Shown: one piece after another, positions 35,101 to 47,100 of the stretch
Position numbering within the stretch: the first letter of the stretch is position 1
Layout of the letters: every line of letters starts with the position of its first letter
Assembly (NCBI GenBank): GCA_016801845.1
Contig: CM028906.1
Coordinates: forward strand, 13,394,001 to 13,458,000
Reading direction: 5' to 3'
Length of the DNA stretch: 64,000 nucleotides
DNA from: Polydactylus sextarius
Lineage: Eukaryota; Chordata; Actinopteri; Polynemidae
Made by a program: the position numbers and the translations under genes
Notes under the pieces: generated by a model
Told to the model about the DNA's origin: nothing
Database searches by the model: none
The model's input: only the letters and a program-made list of their open reading frames with translations

Positions 35101-38100
35101 ATGAAAAGTATTGGATCCCTATTTTTCTGTTTGTGATCTGAAATGTGTTTTTTATTTTCTCCTTTTCTCTGCTGTATAATCCTTCTCCTCTCCTGTCCTG
35201 CAGTCCTCCTCTCAGAGTTTACGTCTGTCAGAATCAATGAGGAAGAGTCAGCTGTGGACCTCTGTTGTGACTGTGACTCTGGTTGAGGGTCAGGAGCTGC
35301 CGCTGGACTGGGGAGGTCCGGGAGGTCAGCTGTTTGTTCGCTTCAAACTGGGAGAACAGCGATACAAGAGCAAGGTACTCCTTCACACTTGCCTCCCCCC
35401 ACTCCTCCGTGTCTGCATAAACGTCTTTCCTTCACTCCTGGTTGTCTTGTCTTATGGAAAGACATTGTCAATTGGATTTTAGTGGAGGTTATCTTGGCAT
35501 GCGCTGCATTGATTTTTGACCTCTCTTTATGGAAGTGCTAGTCTTTTGTAAAATATACCCCCCCTCCCCAACTCATGAACTAAAAGTGGATTTATCTAAT
35601 AATCACTACTTCTTTCCTGACAGATACCTGAGGGTTACTTTGTTGCGTATAGTGTAGCGTTAATCTCAAGAAAGGTCAATTTCAAATGCTGTGCATGTTA
35701 AAACGGTTGCAATAAGTTATATTTGAAGCAAAAAGTCATGCCTCAGGGTTTTATAGTGAATGTTGTTACAATAAACTGAAAAATAAACTGATATTTATTT
35801 ATTTATTTTGAGCATTTAACTTATGCTTTGCCCAGACTGTTGATTATGTCACCAGGCTGTTTCAAAAGTGGAATTTCGAAGCCCCCGCAAAAAATATAAA
35901 ATCTTGCTGTGTTTAAAAAAAACACATTATGTAATGGGTGAGGTCCTGAAAAGGGAATGTAGTAAGAAGAAATGTAAAACAGGTTTTTTTTCAGCTCTCA
36001 TCGCTGCTCAACTAGGCAGCTGGATGATGTCTAGCAGTGATGCTCACTTTGTTGTGCTGCAGGCTCAGTGGCTACTGTCATTGATTATTATCTTCCTATT
36101 CTGCAACATCATCTATTACACATCCAAGCTGCATGCTAATGAGTGTAATTGCTTCTTTTCTTTTGCTTTCCTAGTGCGCAATGACCTGTCAGAAAGTAAT
36201 TGTTTATTACACTTTCATGTGCAATGGAAATTTCTGATGCTGCAAAACCACAAACAGTCTTAAACTAAACTGCTGAAAAAACAACATAGTTACCATAGTT
36301 TATCAACATAGTTAATTAGTTAATTAGTAGTCAATAGTTATATAGATAATTAGTTAATAAGTTATTAGTTAGTTAATTTTCCAAGCAATTAACCTAACTA
36401 AGCAATTAGTTAATTTTTCTTATTTCTTATTCAGAATCACTGCAAAGTGGCTAATCCTCAGTGGAGAGAGCGGTTCACCTTCAATCAGTTCTTTGACAGT
36501 CCACAAATCCTCGAGGTGGAGCTGTGGTCCAAAGAAGGACGAAGGACCGAGGAGCGTTTGGGAACGTGAGTGTCTATGCAGCTGCTTGAACCTGTGTGTT
36601 GTTATAAATAGAAACTGAGGTATGATTGAATTAGTATAGTTATTGTCTGTTGTTCATCCCTGTGGGGATTTCCAGTGTAGTTGATATAATTTAACTCAAA
36701 ATCTTGTGCGTGTCTGGTTGTGTGCATTCACGCCTGAACAGTGTCTGCATAACTTCCTGTAACATGCTGTGTGTGTGTATCTGTGCGTACAGGTGTGAAG
36801 TGGACCTATCCAGGGTCCCTTTCAGCCAGAGGCAGCTGTTCACACACACTCTGGAATCGGGGAAAGGACGTATAGTGTTCCTCGTCACACTCAACACGTG
36901 CAGCGGCGTCTCCATCACTGACCTCTGCGCAGCGCCTCTAGATGAGCCTCACGAACGAGAGAACCAGCTGGACAACTATGTCAGTATCTCTGAGCTGTGC
37001 AGCTGTAGCTCAGTATACCTGACACTCGTGTCAACTGACTGATATCAGACCTACAACACACAGTCAGACCCAGATCCATCTTCCTTTATTTCTTCATACA
37101 CTGTATTTACACAAGGCGACACCAAAGCACCCTTGTCCCTATTAGTCACAACCTTAGCCTTTCACCTCAGCTGATGGTGCTGAACTGACTGACTCACAGC
37201 TCCATAAAGTGCTCTTAATCATCATCAGTTAAATGTGTAACGGGAAGTGACAGCAGAAAACTGAGCTCGGGAGAATCTGGAGTGAGTCCAAATGTTGTTG
37301 GTCAAGTTAAATAGAAGCCTATTACAACTCTCTTAGAACCAGAAAAAAAATCTAAATTTAATAGCTTCACTGTCCATAGGGTGAATATTGGTAATTTGAA
37401 GTTCACATGTTCTTTGCTGGAGGGCCAAGAGATGGCAGTGTCTGTCTGACAAAGTGCCTGTTTGAGGGCTTTCTGCTCCAAAGATCTTTTTTTTTTCCTC
37501 TTCAGTTTAGTAGTTGTCTAGTTGGTTCAGACAATAAGGTCTACAAGTGCTCCCTGTTTTTTGATGAGCAAGAGATGTTGTGATAGCAAATGAATTTACC
37601 CTGAGAAAAATGTAAAGAGTGAGAACTAGATACAAGCAGAAATCCCCTGGGGAAAATTAGAATATAATGGTAAAGTTGAAAATATATGTCAGATGCCTTA
37701 AACATTGTCATCAAAAGCTGCATTCATCACATCATGTTTTTATGTTTTAACTCATTAAATAAAAATCATACTTCACATTTTTACCCACCATTTTCCAAAC
37801 CATAACATATATTTTTAGTTGTTAAATCTTGTTATACCATCTCCTGGAGACACTAGTTTCACTTCATACCAGACAAGGTTGAAAATAAACTTGCAGTGAC
37901 TTGAAAGACACTTAAGATGGGTAATTCATCATGGTGAGTGTTTATTTGGATTAACTGTCAGACGCTGGATTGTGGTGCATCAGTGCAATGACAAACACCG
38001 GCTGTTTTGAGAACATGGTGTGTTTTGGTGTATTTAAGTTCTCATGGAAAATACTGAAGAGGAACCTTCCTGATGCAATTCACCAGAATCATTTCATGCC

Positions 38101-41100
38101 TTCAGCAAATATTTGGCCGCCACAAACACCATTTGGGCGTTTATTGTCACATTTTTTTATATTCTGTAAAGTAGCCATTCTCTACATGTGCTATAGATAT
38201 ATTTAACTTCTAATGTGCAAATAGGTTTTGAGGCCTGGAGGACAATTTTGAGAGGCTGGTTTATAGATAATACAGACAAGTGGATCAGATGATACATTTT
38301 TGTTCAAGTTTGTTAGAAAGCTCAGTCCCAGGAATAAATATTTAGCTTTCATGTGGATATGAAATCTAGCTGTGAATCCAAGATTATTTTTATTATTTGA
38401 ATATAGACCACATTTAAACACTTCTTGTTTTTTCTACAGCTCATGAATGAAACACACTTGCACATAATATCCATAACAGCTATACACCTCTCCTGAGTTA
38501 TTCTTCACTGAAACACTTTCATGTTTCTCGTCTACGTTTTGTCTCTGCAGAGTCTGAAAAGGTCCATGAACAACCTCCGTGATGTTGGTTTCCTCCAAGT
38601 CAAAGTCATCAAGGCTTCAGATTTACTTTCTGCTGATTTGAATGGTAAAGTTACACATCTGGATTTAAATTCTTTATTTATTCTATTGTAACAGTAAAAT
38701 CGATGTGCGGAGCACAGTGTTAAAGAGTCATCTGTTGGTTCTGCAGGCAAGAGTGACCCTTTCTGCGTGTTGGAACTGGGGAATGACAGACTGCAGACAC
38801 AGACCATTTATAAGACGCTCTACCCAGAGTGGAATAAAGTCTTCACATTGTCAGTTCCACTTTCTCTTACAGCCGTATTTCATTATTAATACTGTGTGAT
38901 GTATGCGGTCTGAACCACATGTACGCTTTATGTTGTATGTGCTCGGGGACAAACTGGGACATGGGTGTATTGCGTGTGCTGGTTTGTAACATGTACCTGA
39001 CCTTGTTGTTTGTCTCTACAGCCCTGTCAAAGACATTCATGATGTTCTGGTGGTGACTATCTTTGATGAGGATGGAGACAAGGCGCCAGACTTCTTGGGA
39101 AAAGTTGCCATTCCACTGCTCTCGGTACTCACTACCTCAAAAAGAGTCCGTCATGCAGACAATAGACAAATCTATTTACACTCTGTGTCTAAATTAAAGT
39201 GAAGAGGGTGATAACACTCCAGTGGTTTGAAGACTTGCTAAGATGTAATCCAGCATGACTGATAGTCAGGTTTGTGAAGTTCAGCACCTGATGCCCTTTC
39301 TGTCCTGCAGATCCGCAGGGGACAGCAGATCACCTTCCCACTGAAGAAGGAGGACTTAGGTAGACTGTCAAAAGGAAGCATCACTCTGGAGCTCGAGGTT
39401 ATTTTTAACCCTGTAAGTAAAAGTTCAGGCTGCAGTGAGGACATGAGGCAATGATGGGTATGAAATATGGGCCTGACTCTCTCTGACTCTCATCACCTCA
39501 TTCATTTTTTTATTTATTAGGTCAGAGCAAGTGTAAGAACCTTCAACCCCAGAGAGAGAAGATTCATGGAAGATAATCCCAAATTTTCCAAAAAGGTTGG
39601 TCGTGGTTGTGAAAAATTTAACATTTATTTCACGGTCGAGAGAATCAGTTTGCATGTGGTCAAAAAAAAGATAAAAATTGACTTTTTAACAAATGGCACA
39701 TGGTTTGTTTTTGTCCTTGCTTACCTAGAGTGGCACAGACGGATTAGGTGATTGGACACTAAACTGATTTTGATTAGTGTTTTATTTTTTGTCATAGTAA
39801 ACAAAAAATCTACAGGTGATCATTAAAGATTAAACAGTGAAACAATTATTTGACAAATAAAGTAAGTGATCAGATTAATCAACAGTGAAGATTTAAGTTA
39901 ACTGTTGCCCTCAGCTTCAGTTGGAGAAGGAAGGTCAAGGGTCAGAGGTCACTGCACTCTGACAATATTTGTATAAAGCTTGAATGATCTATTTTTGAAA
40001 CATCTTAGACAGAGAGAGGTCCATGATAACCACATCACCATATTTTTTATCAGTGTTCTCTGCCATAAATACCTTTCACCTTTAATATTCTCTCAAAACC
40101 AACATCTTCAAAACTGAGACTTTCCTTTGCCTGAATTAGTTGAATTGAGTCTTAATTGACCCCAACTGTGAATTAGTTCTTGTCCACTGTTCTGTATTAG
40201 TTTGATATACAGTGTGCAAGACAGGGTGCCTGACTGTCTGTACTTTGCACAAAGACTCATTGTTGTGAGACAATACATTGCTCACTAACGCTAAAATTGG
40301 CTTACGCACTGAGGACTGGGATTGTGGCGTGCATGTTTTCAGTTTGATTAAATGTTGAAAGTCTGGTTTGACAAAATCAGGTCAGATTACTGACATTTTT
40401 TGCCCCCTGACCATCACAGCTCATGCCAAATCATAGTAGCTCTTCTCACTGTTTGACCAGCTGCCTGGATGTTTCCTGTTTGGCACAAATAGTATATAGA
40501 CTTTATTAAGTGTATTATGATCCATATTTTCAACATAGCTGCTGTAATATTTATGTGTTTTGCATGTTTACAATCTGTATCTTTCAGATTCTGGCCAGGA
40601 ACGTGATGCGTGTTCAGACACTGTACAGGGCTATCATGTCGACTCTGCAGTTCATCAAAAGCTGCTTCCAGTGGGAGAGTGTTCAGAGGAGCCTGCTAGC
40701 CTTCCTGGTGAAGTGCTTTAACTGCTTATCAACACACTATCTGCATTTCCCTGTTTTCCCTCCAAGGCTGCGGAAGACAACCGCAGTCTGGCCAACCCCT
40801 ACTTGAACTCTCCCAGCGAGAATCTTAATCAATGCGGTGTTGGGCTCAGCAGAAACGCAGGCTTGGCCACGGCTCTGTGTTGGAGTGGACGCTTTCAATG
40901 TTGCGTGTGTCGTGGATGCAGAGTTAAGCCTCAGCTGGAGAGAGTAGAGTCCCAGTGGAGTCGAGATAGAGTCTATTTTTGTTCTACTTCCCTGACAACT
41001 CATTAACCCTCTGTCCAATCTGTGCCGGGTTTGATGTAGACCCCATTATGCCGACAGAAGTCCAATTAAAAGGCTCTTCAGAGATAAGACCGAGTCTCCA

Positions 41101-44100
41101 TCCTGCCATTGTACAAGCAAGTGTAAAGACAGAAACGCACGAGTAGCCTTTCAGCCCTTGTCTTTAAAGTGTAACACAAAGTAGGTGCTGATCTTTTTGA
41201 CATTATTCTCTCTCAAATCCAGCTCCATCGGAACGCCATACAGCAAGTTGTGCATTAGCAATGCACGCAATCAAGGTCATTCAGAGTTCTTTTAGTTTTT
41301 ACAGCTGGTGTCCTGTAGATGGCACTAAAGCTTTTCTCAGTGTGTAAAGCTTGTTTTACGAGACTGGTAAAGAGATACAGCACGCCAGCCAGTAGTACAG
41401 TTTGTTCAATTTGCAGTGAAAAGCAGAAGCTGCACCACAGATCTGTTATCTCAACAGAAGCCAATGTCTGTGTTTTAGCTTTGGGGCTCTAGAAAGCTTG
41501 TGGTCTCAGAAGAGGTAATCGGGTCACTGTACTTTAACCAGGAACTCACAATGGTGGACGATCATTACATCATGTAATACTGAAGAATACCCCCGTCTCC
41601 CTCTCCCTCTTATAAGTAGTGTTAATCATTAGGGATGATATTGTTATTTTGCCTGACAGCTCAGTCACAAACACTGAAGCAGAAATCATACAAGCATGAA
41701 CAAGCGCACAAGGTACACACACATCCTCCCACTGCATCTCAGTGTTTGAAAGACAGTACCATCTGTACTCATTTTTTCACACCATTGCTTGCTGCCTTTT
41801 CAAGCCTCAGTGAGAAGAAATAAATGCCTGCTTAATACCGCCACATAAGAGTAATAAATCAAAGCTTCACTCTACATGACAGGATACAGTGATGAGCTAC
41901 CTGCAACATCTGCCGATTGTCAGACACCTTCGTGCAGACAGCTGTAGTCAATATTGTATGCTTTCAGTTTAGTTTATAGGCTGCAGGTTATCTCAGCAAA
42001 AGGCCTCAAACCTGAAAGTGTTAGTGCCTTGATTTATCCTCTCAACTATAACACATCACACACTGTTGTTCTCAATCATTTTATTTTGTAAAAAACCTTG
42101 ATATTTAACTTTTATGGAAAACAAAAAAAACTGTCAGACACTCAGTGATGTCAGAAAATCAAACAGCGCCTCCTAAAATATAAAGTCCTGGACAGAATAC
42201 AAGCTGCTCACTTGTGATCTGAGCAACAGAAATCATCATTCAAAATTGTTGGATTTTATGAGATGATGCCACAGAGCATCCACCAGTGAATCCACAACAC
42301 CCTCTCATTTTTTAACTTCTCCTCATGGTATAAAACCTACTGCAACAATGTCAAATCTTAACTAATTAATGTAGTCTTTAACTTTTTAACAGTGTCTTAT
42401 GAATCTTTTCTGTTTCACTACAGTTAAGTTAATTTACCATTGCCCTGTAATTGTGATGTCTGTGCTCTTGGATTACCTCTGTGCCATTCAAAGCCTTCCC
42501 CGAGCATTAGTGTGGAAATCCTCCCGCATTGTGAAAATGTGTTACCCTCCAGTTCAGTAGCTCCACCGACATTAGGTAGCCTTTCATATTTTTAGTTTCT
42601 CTGATCTGGATTGTATTTCCAGATCCCTTTTTGCTGTCGAAGACTGTGTAATGCCTCTCAAGTTGAAATGAGCTGCAGTTATCACAATCTTTATGAGCTG
42701 AGTATACATTTCCACCAAAGCGTGACTTGGCTTTCCCCTCGTCCCAGCTTTCCTACTCATTACAAAGTCCTCACCAATAAAACATAACCCTTTCAGTGAG
42801 GAACTGGTTTCATCTCCTCTCCCAGGCCCTGTTTTGGCTTGTGATAACACAGACAAGAGCGTGCTTGGCTTTTTGCACATTAAAGCTGATGGTGGTAGCG
42901 GTGTTGGAGACGGGGAGGAGGGGGATCTGCCATCTTTTATGTCAGTTGGTGCCTCAGAGGAGAGTGATGTCTTTACCAGATGTTCACTCCTATTTTTATT
43001 AGCATTTAAAAACCTGTAAACCGTTCCCCCGCGCCTTTTGGCTTGCTGCCATTTTGGCTGGCGCTGCCGCTCTGACAGGATTATTTTATGGTTCCATTTA
43101 GCTCTGCAATTGAGACATGACAAGTCATATTTCTTTATTCTCTTATCCCTTTTTACCTGAGCCACACACAGGTGGAATGTGCATCACCGGTGCCATTATG
43201 GACGTTAATGACATATTCGCACACACCCCCCCAACATGCCGTAGCTGCATTGAATTGTGTGGTCAGCTTTAATGTACACAAAATGAGAGGGGCTGAGCAA
43301 TTAGACTTACGTGGTTAATGTCAATACCTATGCAGGGATTGGAGGGAGAGTCAGTCGTGCTGAGCAAAGTGGTCGCGCTGCACAGCGTGTGCAGAATAAA
43401 AGCACTTAGGAAGCTACGCTTTGATAGCGGCGGCGTAGCTCTCATCAGCTGGATCAGTGCATATGTAATCAATAGTCGACTGCTCAATCTTCAGCTAGCG
43501 GGGATTCAGGACCTATTGAAAATGACTTTGAATGTGATTTAATGAAGAGCAGTTTGTTTTGTCCTCTCGCCACCTTTCTGTCTGACCTGACTGACATTTG
43601 ACCCATCCATCTGCAGGTGTTCGTGGTGACCGTCTGGTACTGGGAGATTTACATGCTGCCCTTCTTCCTGGTTTTGCTCATCGCGAGGAACTACATCCGG
43701 CTCCGCTCTGGTCTGGTCAGCCAAGACCTGGTGAGTCCAGACAAGCTCCGTCGGTTCTGCTTCCTCGTGTGCTTCAGCTCGGTGACCTGCTGCTTTCTGT
43801 TCATGCTCTTTTCTTGTTTTTTTTTTTTTTTCTTTTCTTTTTGTTTGTTTTTTGATTTTTTTTTTTTTTTTTTTTTTGTAAAAACTGTCTCTACCACATT
43901 TTGTTCTTGTAATTGTTTCCATGGCAACCAACAGCACTTTCATGCATTACACATAATAATAAAATATCAGATAATACTCAAGCATAGAAAACTCACTGAA
44001 TAGACTAACGTAACATATCATTATAGCCTTAGCTAATTTGTGGTGCTTGTCCTTCATTAACACTACTTTCTTTTTACCGTCCACTTTTAGTCTTTGTCCT

Positions 44101-47100
44101 GAATCCTGCTGCTTCTTCACTGCAATTGATCCGTTGTCCTCTTCTTGCTGTGACTGGCCGAATAAGAAAAAAGTTTTTAGCACTCTTCTCTTCTCTGAGG
44201 AGGTCACAGTGAACACAGTTGTTTTGTTGCTGTTACCAACAAGAACGTTGTATCCTGTCTGTGTGGTATAGCAGCTGTATTTACTGTATACAGCCATGGC
44301 ACTCCAACACAGACTATAGACAGGTTATAGCAAATTATATACACACAGCTCTGTTCAGACAACAACTTATTTTATCATGATGTGAAATTGACAAAAATCT
44401 ACTCAGATTTGTAATTAGGTAGAGCTGCAGCTAATGATTATTTTTATTATCAGGAATCTGTTTAGAATTTTTTTACTATAAAATGTAAGAAAATAGCAAA
44501 AAAAAAATTATAATAAGTTTAGCACCTGATGAACTGTCCGAATTGTAATTTTGTCATTAAAGTTTATAATTAATTGGCTCATCCTTTCAGTTTATTTGAG
44601 GGTTTTTCACTTTTAGCAGTGTCCTGACTGTTTTATGTAGATGACTTCATTACAAAGTTTATCATTTAAAAGATCTTCTACTCGCTAGTCTCACCTCCAC
44701 ATTATAATTAATATTATTATTTTTGTTTTTCAGGACAATATGGATTTTGGGGATGAGGACGAGGACGATGAAAAGGTACATACATGTGGTGACTGTTTAT
44801 TTTTGTCAACGTCTGTTTTCCAGTCTCTGTTGACTTTGTATTTCACTGATGATGAATAGACAAGAGTTTAACTTTATTTTTTCATGTTGACAGAGGTATC
44901 TGCCTCTGATCTATGGTTCCATGTTCTTAAGCTTTTTATTCGGAGCCAAATCTTCTGATGGATTTTGATTCCTGCCAACAAGTTGTATTTCTTTGTGGTT
45001 TCCAGAAAACATTCGGGCTTAATGAAGACCTCACCAAACCGTTTCCACGTGTCACAACACATTCATATGCTAATGGTGGGGTGGGGAAAAAAGGTTCTGC
45101 TGCATTTGGGAAAGTCCCTGAGCTTAACACGCCATATAATAGCATCAATATGGAACTAATGACGGCTCTTAGTCGTGCTTTTTCAAAGCTCATTTTGAAA
45201 ATGTGTGTTGAAAGTGTTACAATGCTTTTAGTCAGTGAAATATTTCTTAAGAATGACAGCAGTTTATCGTAAATGTTTTGAATGAGCAGTGTCTGTCCGG
45301 TGAAAAGTGGTTCTCATACTGGTTCCAGTGGGAACGTGACCCTGAAATGGCTGAAGAGGTTTAGTGCAGTGATGGATATTTGATTGAGGTGAAGCTAAAT
45401 TGTCTTACATGTGGTTTTTCAGACTGATAGTCGCTATGCATCTGGAATATCCCAGGTTTGATCCCGTCTGCAGCTTCTTTCCCAGGCTCGTCCTCACAGT
45501 CTCAGTGGCACAGAGCCAGCGATCGCTCTGTGTTTCCAAGCAGAAGTGAACATATATCACACAGTGACAAAGACCATGGCTTTGGCCGGTAAACACTCCC
45601 CCAATAATCACCGCTGCCAGCCACCATCCCCACAGAGCCCAGTTCCTTTCTTTAGTCCTATAACCCTCCTCTGTGTTTGATGTAGACATGTGGCCGAGCC
45701 TCCGTCTGAAGTCTGGCTCTCATGGCTACGATCTTCAGAGAATCTGGTCTCTTCTGTTTACTTTAAAGCTGTCTGTCCCTCCTGGGATCTGGACAAGCCT
45801 GAGAACAGTATCTCTTCTCTTTCATAATGTGAAGTCCAGTCCCATTCTGCAGATCCTTCACTTCAAAAAGACATGTTCAAACTTTCTTTCTAAATATCTG
45901 CCTGTACATTCACATTTTGTCTGTTTCAGTCTTTTCTCTCCCCGGAGTTTTGGTCGAAGGTCATTATTGTGTTGCACTGATTAAACCTGTAGCCTTGAGA
46001 CTGTCTCAATAATATATCTGCAAAGCTTTATTTTTGAAAAATTGCCACCAAATAAAAAAAAATCTTCATTTTTTTAGGATACAAAACAAACTAAATCATA
46101 AATGTTTACAATACTCAAATTGCTTTTATTTCAACATGAACACTAGGTTGAAACATGTAATAATTAATTTAAAATTCAGGAATTAGCCTTGGCCATATTA
46201 TCTCAATTACAAGGGGAGTATAAAACAGAAAGCACTGTTACAAGGAACTATAGCAACAGCAGTATTCAGTCAGAGTTAAATTGAGATTCTTGAAGACATA
46301 ATTTATTAGTACTTAGTTGAAATATCAATACTGTTCAGTTTGTACAATTGATATATCGGTAAATAAATCTATTGCTTCAGCACAGAGAGTCAGAGACGGT
46401 GTTTGGACTTGAAGCTTCCTCTCAACAGTTGTTGTTGTTGTTGTTTGTTTTGTTTGCCACTGAAGGAGTCGGAGAGAAAAGGGCTGATGGACAAAATCCA
46501 CATGGTCCAAGAAACCATCATCACGCTTCAAAACCTGCTGGACGAGATCGCTTCTTTCGGGGAGAGGATTAAAAAGTACGACTATGTTTTTTTTGTTTTT
46601 TTTTTTTAAATCCTTCAACTGTGCCATTAAATGTTAATTTTCATTTGAGTTGGAGGCATCTTAAATGTTTATACTCACAGTATGAAAAGGATTATAATGG
46701 TGCTGGTACATTTACTGAATGTTTTAGTAATTATTCATTATGAAAGAAAATGTCCGAATCACAGGGGTCTCATTTATATTTCATTATTATTTGTAGTACC
46801 AGTGTATTTTATGTAGAACCAATAATAATGAAATTGTTTCTGATCTTTATTTATCAGCACGTTCAACTGGTCTGTGCCGTTCCTGTCAGGACTCGCAACC
46901 ATCGTCTTTATCGTCGCAACCATCCTCACATACTACATCCCAATACGCTACATAGTTTTACTGTGGGGTGAGTGTCAAGTGTATTGTGTGTTTGTTGTAA
47001 TTTTCTGTCACAAAAAGTTTTTAGTCTGTTCTGTTCTGTTGTACAGTGGATTTACAAGGTCACAGGATTATTTGCTGCCTGTATCTTCTGGCTGCTTTTA

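Noticed and set aside
42584..43165. A 193-codon minus-strand open frame in mctp2 intron 16
   Set aside because: There is no recognisable motif and its composition does not suggest coding; it lies in the candidate non-coding block.
43539..43943. Lysine-rich minus-strand frame
   Set aside because: It is created by T runs and by the antisense of mctp2 exon 17.
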